A DNA stretch of 23,607 nucleotides from CAZAKZ01 sp964485695 (GCA_964485695.1 CAZAKZ010000090.1:1-23607); one strand, 5' to 3'. Shown: positions 6,844 to 14,824, counted from the stretch's first letter. Made by a program: numbers and translations. The notes: generated by a model not told the origin, from the letters alone.

Positions 6844-8175
6844 ATGGAACACCGCATCCTCTTCGGCTCTGCCCTGGCCCTGCCCGAGGTGGGCCCGGAG
6901 TCGGTGCACCTGGTGGTCACCTCGCCGCCCTACTGGCAGCTCAAGGACTACGGCTGCCCCCGCCAGATCGGCTACGCCCAGACCTGGCCGGACTACATCC
7001 GCTGCCTGAACACGGTGTGGCAGGAGTGCAGCCGCGTTCTGGTGCCCGGGGGCCGGCTCTGCATCAATATCGGGGACCAGTTCGCCCGGGCCGCGGTCTA
7101 CGGCCGGTTCGAGGTGCTGCCCATCCGCACCGAGATCATGGCCGCCTGCATGAACCTGGGCTTCATCCACATGCCGGACATCATCTGGCGCAAGGCCACC
7201 ACCGTGAACACCTCCGGCGGGGCCGTGGTCATGGGGTCCTACCCCTTTCCCCGCAACGGCATCCCCAAGATCGACTACGAGTTCATCCTCATCTTCAAGA
7301 AGCCCGGCGCCACGCCCCCCCCCTCGCCCGAGGCCCGGGAGCGCAGCCGCCTCGAGGCCGAGACCTGGAACGACTATTTTCTCGGCCACTGGACCTTTCC
7401 CGGCGAGAAGCGGTCCGGCCACCTGGCCGCCTTCCCCCGGGAGCTCCCGCTGCGCCTCATCCGCATGTTCACCTTCGAGGGCGAGGTGGTACTAGATCCC
7501 TTCCTGGGCCGGGGCACCACCGTGGCCGCGGCCCGGGACGCCGGTCGCCAGGGTATCGGCGTGGAGATCAACCGGGATTTCGAGCCCCTCATCCGCGAGA
7601 CCCTGGGCCTGGCCGGTGAGGACGATCTGCCCTTTCAGGCCGCCGCCGAGGTGGACGACGTGATCTTCCAGGTGCAGGACGCCCCGCGCCTCGAGGCCGA
7701 TGCCGGTGCCCCCGGGCCGGTGCTGCCCGTGGGACTGACCGCGAGTGGAGACCGGGCAAAACAGTTCTTCGGCTCGCGGGTCCGGGCCGCGGACCAGGGC
7801 CGCGACCGGTGGGGCCCGGTGCGCAAGGTCCGCGCCGTCGAGGACCCGGTCACCCTGCGCCTGGAGGACGGCACCCGGGTCCGGCTCCTGGGCCTGGCCC
7901 CCCCCGATCCCGAAGTGCCTAGGGCCCGGGTGGAGGCGGCCCGGGCCGCCCTCAGGGACCTGGTCCAGAACCGGCGCGTGGTGGTGACCGCAGAGCACAA
8001 AGAGGACGACACCCTGTGGGCCAGCGTGCATCTGACCAACCGCACCCACGTGAACGCCCGGCTCCTGCGCCAGGGATTCGGCCGCTGCGATTTGACGAGG
8101 CCGCACCGGAACCAGAAGCGGTTCCAGAACTACGAGGCCGCGGCCCGCACCCGGGGCCTGGGCTGGTGGGCATGA
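6844..8175 (+). CDS. Orphan beta-class DNA methyltransferase fused to a degenerate SNase-like domain
   Basis: A 443-residue protein. Residues 1-260 are an N6-adenine/N4-cytosine methyltransferase of circularly permuted (beta) order: catalytic motif IV TSPPYW (26-31) comes first, and the AdoMet-binding motif DPFLGRGTT (218-226) is near the end. SPPY rather than DPPY favours N4-cytosine modification. The middle, about 100-190, is the likely target recognition region. After a linker, residues about 325-443 resemble a staphylococcal-nuclease/Tudor-SN fold: EDGTRVRLLGLAPPD, then VNARLLRQGFGRCD and a final RGLGWW. The Arg of the RLLG strand is kept, but the second catalytic Arg (usually in a YGR motif) is replaced within DDTLWASVH, so nuclease activity is doubtful. 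No restriction enzyme is adjacent. It could be a regulatory solitary methylase. Confidence 0.87.
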   Translation: MEHRILFGSALALPEVGPESVHLVVTSPPYWQLKDYGCPRQIGYAQTWPDYIRCLNTVWQECSRVLVPGGRLCINIGDQFARAAVYGRFEVLPIRTEIMAACMNLGFIHMPDIIWRKATTVNTSGGAVVMGSYPFPRNGIPKIDYEFILIFKKPGATPPPSPEARERSRLEAETWNDYFLGHWTFPGEKRSGHLAAFPRELPLRLIRMFTFEGEVVLDPFLGRGTTVAAARDAGRQGIGVEINRDFEPLIRETLGLAGEDDLPFQAAAEVDDVIFQVQDAPRLEADAGAPGPVLPVGLTASGDRAKQFFGSRVRAADQGRDRWGPVRKVRAVEDPVTLRLEDGTRVRLLGLAPPDPEVPRARVEAARAALRDLVQNRRVVVTAEHKEDDTLWASVHLTNRTHVNARLLRQGFGRCDLTRPHRNQKRFQNYEAAARTRGLGWWA

Positions 8176-8269
8176 AAACGAGCGGGGCAAGCCTTGCGCA
8201 CCCAACCGCCCATTCGCTCCCCGGGGCCGCAAGCCGACGGGGTAAAGACGCGGCGCCTGCCCCGCTCAG

Positions 8270-8435
8270 GAGTTCCTGTTGCAACATGTGGATCTGGTCC
8301 AGGATGCCGGTTTTTCGTTCAGGTTCGTGCTCCCAGAACGTGCTTCGAATCACCGATTCCAGCACGTTTAAGATGTGCGAACCGGGGCGGAAAGACGGCG
8401 TCCTGGGCCAGAGGCACTTGTTGCAACATGAACTC
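8270..8435 (+). repeat. Long imperfect hairpin upstream of the PolX-like gene
   Basis: Two arms of about 82 bases (8270-8351 and 8355-8435) are inverted copies of one another around the loop ACC. By hand count roughly 61 of 82 positions match, including GTTGCAACA near the outer ends and AACGTGCT near the loop. Many mismatches would be G-U pairs in plus-strand RNA. No gene is supported in 8176-8476, so this is either a MITE-like element or a structured leader/small RNA. It ends about 40 bases before the next start codon. Confidence 0.7.
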
Positions 8436-8476
8436 AAAAGAACAGGACGAGAAATGACCGGGGAGGTTACAAGGTT

Positions 8477-10168
8477 TTGACCCATCCTCAGAACGAAACC
8501 CTGGTCCGGGCTCTGGAGAAGGGTGCCCTCCTCATGGACCTGGCCGGGGAGAATCCCTTCAAGGTGCGCGCCTTCCAGAACGCGGCCCGGATCCTGGAGG
8601 CGCTGGAGGCGCCGGCCCACGACCTCCTCAACTCGGGGGCCCTGGCCCGGATGAAGGGCGTGGGCAAGGGCATCCTGGCCGCGGTTGGAGAACACCTGGA
8701 GACCGGGGCCATTGTCGCCATCGAGGCGCTCCGGGCCCGGGTCCCGGCCGTGGCCCTGGAGATGCTGCGCATTCCGGCCCTGGGTACGGCCAAGGTACGG
8801 GCCCTGCTCGAGCACCTCGAGCTGGATACCCTGGACGACCTGGAGGCGGCGTGCCTGGAGAACCGGCTGCTGGAGGTCAAGGGCTTCGGCCCCCGCACCC
8901 AGGCCCGCATCCTGGAGGGCATCCGGTTCCTGAAGAGGAACTTCGGCCTCTACTGGCTGGGCGCCTACCTCCACGCGGCCCTGGATCTGGAAGCGGAGCT
9001 TCAAGGCCTCGAGGCCGTGGAGTGCGTCTCCCTGACCGGGGACCTCAGGCGCCGGCGGGAGGTGGTGAGTCGCCTGGACCTGGTGGCGGCCGCCGGGGAC
9101 CGCGGCCGCGCGGGCCAGGCCGTCCGGACGTGCCTCGAGGCCCACGACGTGGAGGTGTCCAACCCGGACGAGGATCGCGTCTCCGGCCGCCACCGGGCCG
9201 GGATTCCGGTCACCTGCCACCTGGTCACGCCCGAGGCCTACCCCGCGGCCCTGGTTTCCTTCACCGGCTCGGCCGACCACCTGGCCGGGCTTGAGATCCG
9301 GGCCTCCCAACGGGGCCTCACCCTGGAGCCGGACGGTGCCATGGAAGTCGAGGACGAGGCCGGGATCTACGCCGCCCTGGATCTGCAGTGGATCCCGCCC
9401 GAGCTCCGGGAGGCCCGGGGCGAGATCGAGGCGGCCGGCCAGGGCGCGCTGCCGCGGCTCCTCGAAGCCTCGGACCTGCGGGGCTGCTTTCACGTCCACA
9501 CCACGGCCAGCGATGGCGCCAACACCCTGGAAGAGATCGCTCGACACGCCGGGAGCCTGGGCCTGGACTACGTGGGCATCGCCGACCACAGCCGGTCCGC
9601 GGCCTACGCGGGCGGCCTCTCCGCCCAGGCACTCCTGGACCAGGGCAAGGCCATCGACGCCCTGAACCGACGGGGTGCGGGGGCCCGGCTCCTCAAGGGC
9701 GTGGAGTCGGACATCCTGGCCGACGGCAGCCTCGACTATCCCGACGAGGTCCTGGCCCGTCTGGACTTCGTGGTGGGGAGCATCCACTCGGGCCTCGCCA
9801 TGGACCGGGACACGGCCACGACCCGGGTGGTGAAGGCGCTCACGCAGCCGCGCCTCACCCAGCTCGGCCACCCCACGGGCAGGTTGTTACTCAGCCGCAA
9901 GGGCTACGACCTGGACTGGGAGCGGGTCTTTGCCGCGGCCCGGGCCCACGACAAGGTCATCGAGATCAACGCCCACCCGAGCCGGCTGGACCTGGACTGG
10001 CGCCGGGTGCGCGAGGCCGTGGGCCGGGGCGTGAAGGTGGCCGTGAATCCCGACGCCCACGACCTGGAGGGATTCGAGGACCTGGAATACGGGGTGTGTG
10101 TGGCCCGGAAGGGGTGGGCCACGGCCGAGGACGTGGTGAACACCCGGCCGGATCCCCTGGGGGATTGA
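8477..10168 (+). CDS. PolX-family protein with lost polymerase centre and intact PHP phosphoesterase domain
   Basis: A 563-residue protein, the usual length of bacterial PolX. Residues 1-100 match the N-terminal domain (GENPFKVRAFQNAARIL). Helix-hairpin-helix regions follow, including RIPALGTAKVRALLEHL and LLEVKGFGPRTQARILEGI. In the palm, the expected GSLRR...GDxD motif reads TGDLRRRREVVSRLDLV: the first catalytic Asp is Arg199, Asp201 remains, and the third (normally VDLR) reads VTCH, with Thr246. DNA synthesis is therefore unlikely. The C-terminal PHP domain is complete: HVHTTASDG (H339, H341, D346), ADHS, GVESDI, GSIHS, GHPTGR, EINAHPSR and NPDAH. PHP domains of PolX act as metal-dependent 3'-5' exonucleases or phosphatases. 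The start is TTG at 8477 with GGGAGG upstream, which matches the family N-terminus. It heads an operon with archease and rtcB. Confidence 0.88.
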   Translation: MTHPQNETLVRALEKGALLMDLAGENPFKVRAFQNAARILEALEAPAHDLLNSGALARMKGVGKGILAAVGEHLETGAIVAIEALRARVPAVALEMLRIPALGTAKVRALLEHLELDTLDDLEAACLENRLLEVKGFGPRTQARILEGIRFLKRNFGLYWLGAYLHAALDLEAELQGLEAVECVSLTGDLRRRREVVSRLDLVAAAGDRGRAGQAVRTCLEAHDVEVSNPDEDRVSGRHRAGIPVTCHLVTPEAYPAALVSFTGSADHLAGLEIRASQRGLTLEPDGAMEVEDEAGIYAALDLQWIPPELREARGEIEAAGQGALPRLLEASDLRGCFHVHTTASDGANTLEEIARHAGSLGLDYVGIADHSRSAAYAGGLSAQALLDQGKAIDALNRRGAGARLLKGVESDILADGSLDYPDEVLARLDFVVGSIHSGLAMDRDTATTRVVKALTQPRLTQLGHPTGRLLLSRKGYDLDWERVFAAARAHDKVIEINAHPSRLDLDWRRVREAVGRGVKVAVNPDAHDLEGFEDLEYGVCVARKGWATAEDVVNTRPDPLGD

Positions 10169-10171
10169 TCC

Positions 10172-10588
10172 ATGGCCATGTACGAGACCTTTGAACACAC
10201 CGCAGACCTGGGCCTCCGGGTGCGGGCCGACGACCTGAACGATCTCTTTGCCGGGGCGGGCCGCGGCCTCACCTCGGTGCTGGTGCTCCACCCCGAGGCC
10301 GTGACAGCGGGCGAGATCGAGACCTTTTCGCTGCCGGGCACGGACCGGGCCGACCTGCTGCACGACTGGCTGGCCGAGGTGCTCTACGCCTTCGAGACCC
10401 GGCAGAGGGTGTTTTCACGCTTCGAGGTGCGCCTGGATTCCGCCGGCCTCGAGGCCACGGCGTGGGGGGAAGCCCTTGATTTCCGGCGCCACGGGGTGAA
10501 TCATGAGGTCAAGGCCATCACCTACCACGGCCTCAAGGTGGAGCGCCTGGGTGCGGGATGGTTGGCCGAGGTCATCGTGGATCTTTGA
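10172..10588 (+). CDS. Archease, activator of RtcB RNA ligase
   Basis: A 138-residue protein of standard archease length. The N-terminus YETFEHTADLGLRV carries the conserved HTADxG signature, with the metal-binding Asp (D12), and the chain ends in the conserved EVIVDL. Archease promotes RtcB guanylylation, giving multiple turnovers and wider nucleotide use. It starts 3 bases after the polX stop and ends 8 bases before the rtcB ATG, so the three genes are surely cotranscribed. Confidence 0.95.
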   Translation: MAMYETFEHTADLGLRVRADDLNDLFAGAGRGLTSVLVLHPEAVTAGEIETFSLPGTDRADLLHDWLAEVLYAFETRQRVFSRFEVRLDSAGLEATAWGEALDFRRHGVNHEVKAITYHGLKVERLGAGWLAEVIVDL

Positions 10589-10596
10589 GGCGACAC

Positions 10597-12063
10597 ATGG
10601 GCGAGAAACCGGGCTTTTCGGGCCCCCTGGACCGCGTGGACGACACCACGTGGCGCATCCCCCGGTCCTACAAGGAGGGCATGCGCGTGGATGGCCTCAT
10701 CTACGCCAGCGACGCCCTCATCGACGCCATCCGCCGGGACCAGGCGGCCGAGCAGGTGGCCAACGTGGCCTTTCTGCCGGGCATCCAGGGTGCGAGCCTG
10801 GCCATGCCCGACATCCACTGGGGCTACGGCTTCTGCATCGGCGGCGTGTGCGCCACCGACCCGGAAGAAAACGGCGTCATCTCTCCGGGCGGCGTGGGCT
10901 ACGACATCAACTGCGGGGTGCGGCTGGTGCGCACCGACCTCAAACTCGACGAGGTGAAGCCGCGGCTGCAGTCCCTGGTGGACGAACTCTTCTCGTCGGT
11001 GCCCGCCGGCGTGGGCCGGAAGGGGAAGTACCGGTTCAGCCGCCAGGAGCTCCGGGCGCTCATGGCCGAAGGGGCCGCGTTCCTGGAGCGCCGGGGCCAG
11101 GCCGTGGCCGAGGACGTGGAGCACACCGAGGCCCGGGGGCGGCTGGAGAGCGCCGAGCCCGACCGGGTCAGCGACCGTGCCCTGGAACGGGGCGCGCCCC
11201 AGTGCGGTACCCTGGGATCGGGCAACCACTTTGTGGAGGTGCAGGAGGTGGAGCGGATCTACGACGAGGACTCGGCCCGGGCCCTGGGGCTTTCGGCGGG
11301 CCAGGTGACGGTGATGATCCACTCCGGATCCCGGGGCCTCGGGCACCAGGTCTGCGACGACGCCCTCCGGGTCCTGCGAAAGGCGCCCCAGAAGTACGGC
11401 ATCCCGCTCCCGGACCGCCAGCTGACCTGCGCCCCGGCTAAGAGCCCCGAGGGGAAGCACTACCTCGGCGCCATGGCCGCCGCCGCCAACTACGCCTGGT
11501 GCAACCGCCAGCTGCTCATGTGGCAGACCCGGGAGGTGTTTGCGAAGTTCTTCGACCGGACGTGGGAGTCCCTGGGCATGCACCTGGTCTACGACGTGGC
11601 TCACAACATCGCCAAGCTGGAAGAACACGAGGTGGAGGGCCGCTCGAAGAAGGTGTGGGTCCATCGCAAGGGCGCCACCCGCGCCTTCCCGGCCGGGCAC
11701 CCGGACCTGCCGGCCCGCTACCGCGGCGTGGGACAGCCGGTCATCATCCCGGGCGACATGGGCCGGGCCAGCTACGTGCTGGTGGGCGGCGAGGCGAGCA
11801 TGGAAAAGACCTTCGGCACCTGCTGCCACGGCGCGGGCCGGGCCATGAGCCGCACGGCCGCGGTGAACCACGCCCGGGGCCGGCGCATCGACGTGGAGCT
11901 GAAGCAGAAGGGCATCCTGGCCCGGGCCGGGAGCCGCAAGGGGCTGGCCGAGGAGCAGCCCGCAGCGTACAAGAACGTGGACCACGTGGTGGACGTGGTC
12001 CAGGCAGCGGGTCTCGCCACCCGGGTGGCCCGGCTCCGGCCCCTGGGCGTGATCAAGGGGTGA
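10597..12063 (+). CDS. rtcB: RNA-splicing ligase RtcB
   Basis: A 488-residue, full-length RtcB. It joins RNA 2',3'-cyclic phosphate or 3'-phosphate ends to 5'-OH ends, using GTP and Mn2+. Visible motifs are MPDIHWGYGFCIGG, the metal-binding GYDINCGVRL (D103, C106), GTLGSGNHFVEVQ, IHSGSRGLGHQ, the catalytic HGAGR with guanylylated His411, and the C-terminal AYKNVDHVVDVV. The ATG at 10597 is preceded by GAGG 6 nt upstream; the frame extends further upstream but would overlap archease. Its stop overlaps the convergent receiver-like gene by 11 bases. With archease this is an RNA repair or tRNA maturation unit; no RtcA or RtcR regulator is in the window. Confidence 0.97.
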   Translation: MGEKPGFSGPLDRVDDTTWRIPRSYKEGMRVDGLIYASDALIDAIRRDQAAEQVANVAFLPGIQGASLAMPDIHWGYGFCIGGVCATDPEENGVISPGGVGYDINCGVRLVRTDLKLDEVKPRLQSLVDELFSSVPAGVGRKGKYRFSRQELRALMAEGAAFLERRGQAVAEDVEHTEARGRLESAEPDRVSDRALERGAPQCGTLGSGNHFVEVQEVERIYDEDSARALGLSAGQVTVMIHSGSRGLGHQVCDDALRVLRKAPQKYGIPLPDRQLTCAPAKSPEGKHYLGAMAAAANYAWCNRQLLMWQTREVFAKFFDRTWESLGMHLVYDVAHNIAKLEEHEVEGRSKKVWVHRKGATRAFPAGHPDLPARYRGVGQPVIIPGDMGRASYVLVGGEASMEKTFGTCCHGAGRAMSRTAAVNHARGRRIDVELKQKGILARAGSRKGLAEEQPAAYKNVDHVVDVVQAAGLATRVARLRPLGVIKG

Positions 12064-12475
12064 GTCGGGACCAGCACGACGCCAGGCCCTGCATCATCTC
12101 CCGCACCACCTCGTGGACGTATTCCGGCTCCACGGGCTCGGCCACGAACTCGTCCACCTCGGCCTGGAGCGCCCGGTCCAGGACGCAGGGGTTCGTGTCC
12201 GGACTCACCAGCACCACCCCCATCTCCGGGTGCACACTCCGCAGCCTTCCCACCAGGTCCAGGCATCCGGCTTCACTATGACTCCGGCACAGCACCACCA
12301 CCTCCAGGCCGGGGCTCTCCCGGGCCACGCCCAGGGCCTCCCCGGCGGTCTCCGCGCGCCTCACCTGCCCACCCAGGTTCTTGCGCAGGTGGGGATAGAG
12401 ACGCCGGTCCCGGGTCTCGTCCTCCACCACGAGAACGTGGGTGGGTCGCAAGGGCGTGGATGCCGGGGCTGCCAT
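12053..12475 (-). CDS. Stand-alone degenerate (pseudo-)receiver domain protein
   Basis: A 140-residue CheY-like fold with no output domain. THVLVVEDE (E18, D19) is the first strand and acidic pair. The position of the phosphorylated Asp at the end of strand 3 (EVVVLC) is Cys63. The switch Thr is Ser91 (VVLVSPD). The conserved Lys in the KP motif is Glu113 (VAEPVEP). With the phosphoacceptor and Lys both lost, ordinary phosphotransfer is unlikely, and it may act as a protein-binding pseudo-receiver. The ATG at 12475 follows a strong GAGGAGAAAGGA site. The gene converges on rtcB with an 11-base overlap of coding ends. No sensor kinase is nearby. Confidence 0.8.
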   Translation of the reverse strand: MAAPASTPLRPTHVLVVEDETRDRRLYPHLRKNLGGQVRRAETAGEALGVARESPGLEVVVLCRSHSEAGCLDLVGRLRSVHPEMGVVLVSPDTNPCVLDRALQAEVDEFVAEPVEPEYVHEVVREMMQGLASCWSRLTP

Positions 12476-12660
12476 GGTTCCTTTCTCCTCGTTCGCACCG
12501 GGAAGATTTGGTTCGCCAGTAGTTCACCTATCGGACCACGGCAAGGAGGATCATTTGCTTTTTCCGGATCCGAATTCAGGAAGGAAGGATGGAGTGATCA
12601 TCGAGCACCCACTCGCTTGCCCAAACCGCCCGAGGCGTGCGAGCGATATCCGTCCCGCTG

Positions 12661-12772
12661 ATTTCATGGCGGTTTTTTGAGCGCCAGCGCGCTCATTTTG
12701 CCCTGATGAAGTTCATGGCCCGGATATGAGCGCGTTTTCGCTCAAAATGTGCCAATGAGATCCGGGGCGGGG
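12661..12772. repeat. Inverted pair (BIME) of a second REP-like family, copy A
   Basis: Two inverted arms of about 50 bases (12661-12710 and 12711-12761). Each carries a GAGCG...CGCTC hairpin, for example TGAGCG-CGTTTT-CGCTCA at 12727-12744, with an ATGAAG/TTCATGG centre. The right arm continues into AATGAGATCCGGGGCGGGG, which touches the xseB stop codon. Related copies lie at 14902-14962 and 15712-15747. Nothing else is seen in 12476-12772 apart from the receiver gene's ribosome binding site. Confidence 0.7.
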
Positions 12773-13135
12773 TCAGAAGGGCACCTGCTCGTCCGGGCCG
12801 CCCGGGTCTCTGTGGTCACCAGAGTCTTCGCCGTCGAAGAGGGTATCCTCCAGGGGCGGTTCTTCGCCGCTGGCCATGCCGGACCCGGCCTCTTCTTTTT
12901 CAGTTTCTTTCTCAGAGGCCTCGCGAAGGTCCTCCACCACCCGGGCTACCTTCATTTCCGTGGCCTTGATCCGGGCCTTGAGCATCTTCACCAGCTCGCT
13001 GGCCCGCTCCACCCGGCCGGCCAGCAGATCCAGGTCCACCTCCGATCCCTCGATGGCGCCCAGGATCTGCTCCAGCTCCTTGACGGCTTCGGTGTACGAA
13101 GGGGCCTCCGGGGTTTTCTTTTTCTTCTGCGTCAT
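12773..13135 (-). CDS. xseB: Exodeoxyribonuclease VII small subunit
   Basis: A 120-residue protein. Residues 12-70 match XseB: SYTEAVKELEQILGAIEGSEVDLDLLAGRVERASELVK, the short helical hairpin that wraps the large subunit (read as consecutive short motifs around 12-50). The N-terminus is lysine-rich. The C-terminal 45 residues are an unusually long acidic, Glu/Asp/Gly/Pro-rich tail beyond the normal 70-80 residue family length. The ATG at 13135 overlaps the stop of xseA by 4 bases (ATGA), implying translational coupling. Exonuclease VII degrades single-stranded DNA from both ends to oligonucleotides and takes part in repair. Confidence 0.92.
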   Translation of the reverse strand: MTQKKKKTPEAPSYTEAVKELEQILGAIEGSEVDLDLLAGRVERASELVKMLKARIKATEMKVARVVEDLREASEKETEKEEAGSGMASGEEPPLEDTLFDGEDSGDHRDPGGPDEQVPF

Positions 13136-14817
13136 GGTGTCGGGTTTCCCTTCGTGAAAGTTCGTGATTCACTCGCGGCGGGGCGGACCTCCTCGACCCG
13201 GGCCCCGGCCCGCCCGTCCCTGAGTTCCACGTCAATGGTATCGTCCGGCTGCAGGCCACCGATGCTCGTGACAATGCGGCCCTTGGGATCGCGCACCACG
13301 GCAAAGCCGCGCTTCAGCACCCGCACCGGATCCAGGGCCCGGAGCCGGCTCTCCAGGGCCTCCACGTGGCGCCGGGCCCGGTGCATGAGCAGGGCCATGC
13401 GGTCCGGGTGGAGAACCCGCAGCATGGCCTCCACCCGGGCCGCACTCATGCGCGTGGCCACGCCCGCGGCCGTCCGGAGCCGGTCGGTGCGGCCCACCAC
13501 GGCGATGCGGGCCGCTCGCAGGCCCGCCTGCACGGCCTGCACCACGAGGCGGGCCCGATGATCCACTGCCTGGCGGGCCGCCTGAATCCGCATGGTGGTG
13601 GTGGTGCAGATGCGAAGGCCGAGGCGTCTCAGGCGCTCGGCCTCCTCGAGGCAGCGCTGCCGGGCCCCCAGGACCACCCGCTCCATCCGGACATCCAGGC
13701 CCTCCTCGGCCCCGGCCACCTGCTTCACCAGGAGCTGGGCCGCGGCGGTCGGAGTCTTCACCGAGGTGGTGATGCAATCCAGCACGCCGCGGTCCCGCTC
13801 GTGGCCGATGCCGCACACCACCTTGAGGGGATGCTCGGCCACGGCCACGGCCAGGTCCAGGTCGTCGAACCACACCAGGTCGGTCCGGGAGCCGCCGCCC
13901 CGGGCCAGCACCAGCACGTCGTGGTCCGCGGCGCGGCGGGCAAAGTAGTTCAGGCCCGCGGCCACGGTGCCCTTGAGCTCCCGGCCCTGCATGCGAGCGT
14001 CGTACACGGTGAGCGCAAACGCATACCCGGACTGCTCCAGCTCCTTCAGGAGATCGTTGTAGGCGTCGCTTCCCCAGGACGTGATCACGGCCACCGTCAG
14101 CGGCAGGTCCGGAAGGGGGCGGCTGCGGTTCCGGTCCCGGAGCCCCCGCTCGGTCAGGACCTTCAGGATCTTCTGACGGGCCAGGGCCAGCTTCCCCAGG
14201 GTGTGCACCGGGTCCACGTCCTCCAGGATGAGCTGGTACGATCCGGAGGGTTCGTAGAGGTCGGCCCGCACCAGGAAGCGCACTTCGATGCCATCACGGA
14301 GCACAAAGGGCTCCTCGGCCTTCTCGAGCTTGCGCCGGATCCGGGGCTGCACCTTCTCGAAGAGCACGGCCGTGACCCGGGCCCGCGGCTTCTCCGCGCC
14401 CTCTTCCTTCTCCACCAGCTCGAAGTAGACGTGGCGCTTGTGCTGGTTGCGCTCGTACCCGGCGATCTCCCCCACCACCCAGAACGCCTCGGGAAAGGCC
14501 GCGGCAATGGCGCCCCGGACGCGGGCGTTGATCTGGGAGATGCGCAACGTGGGTGGTGCGTCCTCGTCCAGGGCAGGGCCGCCCACGGCGCCGGCAGCGC
14601 CTCCGAGGAGCTCTTCCACCTCGGGTGCGCGGACAAAGCCATGGTCCTGGAGCAGGGCAACCACCTCGGCCGCATGGTCGCAGGGTACGGACCACGTCTT
14701 GGATTCGGGATCGAACCGCCTCTCGGGCAGACCCCGCACCACCTCCACCAGACGCGGGTGATAGGGAAAGGTAAGAACCAGGCGTCGGTTCTCGGGATCC
14801 AGTTCTATGCGGCGCAT
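13132..14817 (-). CDS. xseA: Exodeoxyribonuclease VII large subunit with extra HARP-like N-terminal domain
   Basis: A 561-residue protein from ATG 14817; another in-frame ATG at 14835 adds six residues, and neither has a clear Shine-Dalgarno. The OB-fold ssDNA-binding region begins at about residue 90 (TLRISQINARVRG ... WVVGEIAGYERN). The catalytic core holds VAVITSWGSDAYNDLL, the invariant RGGGSRTDLVWFDD, and GIGHERDRGVLDC followed by KTPTAAAQLL. A long coiled-coil region and the C-terminal DPVRVLKRGFAVVRD motif follow. Unusual is the first 62 residues (LVLTFPYHPRLVEVVRGLP, then RRFDPESKTWSVP), which look like the HARP-type domain found in SMARCAL1-like helicases. Normal XseA is about 400-460 residues without this. 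It is first in the xseA-xseB unit. Confidence 0.92.
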   Translation of the reverse strand: MRRIELDPENRRLVLTFPYHPRLVEVVRGLPERRFDPESKTWSVPCDHAAEVVALLQDHGFVRAPEVEELLGGAAGAVGGPALDEDAPPTLRISQINARVRGAIAAAFPEAFWVVGEIAGYERNQHKRHVYFELVEKEEGAEKPRARVTAVLFEKVQPRIRRKLEKAEEPFVLRDGIEVRFLVRADLYEPSGSYQLILEDVDPVHTLGKLALARQKILKVLTERGLRDRNRSRPLPDLPLTVAVITSWGSDAYNDLLKELEQSGYAFALTVYDARMQGRELKGTVAAGLNYFARRAADHDVLVLARGGGSRTDLVWFDDLDLAVAVAEHPLKVVCGIGHERDRGVLDCITTSVKTPTAAAQLLVKQVAGAEEGLDVRMERVVLGARQRCLEEAERLRRLGLRICTTTTMRIQAARQAVDHRARLVVQAVQAGLRAARIAVVGRTDRLRTAAGVATRMSAARVEAMLRVLHPDRMALLMHRARRHVEALESRLRALDPVRVLKRGFAVVRDPKGRIVTSIGGLQPDDTIDVELRDGRAGARVEEVRPAASESRTFTKGNPTP

Positions 14818-14824
14818 CGACCCA

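Noticed and set aside
5700..7619. Long plus-strand frame of 639 codons over the GTPase gene
   Set aside because: Antisense shadow crossing two real genes, with no recognisable domain.
8016..8480. Small ORFs across the hairpin region
   Set aside because: They overlap the methyltransferase end and the inverted repeat on both strands, with no ribosome binding site or conserved motif.
7952..9871. Long antisense frame of 639 codons
   Set aside because: It runs through the hairpin and the opposite strand of the PolX gene; composition is that of a high-GC shadow and no motif is seen.
10558..10596. Upstream extension of rtcB
   Set aside because: It would overlap the archease 3' end, and the family N-terminus and GAGG site fit the ATG at 10597.
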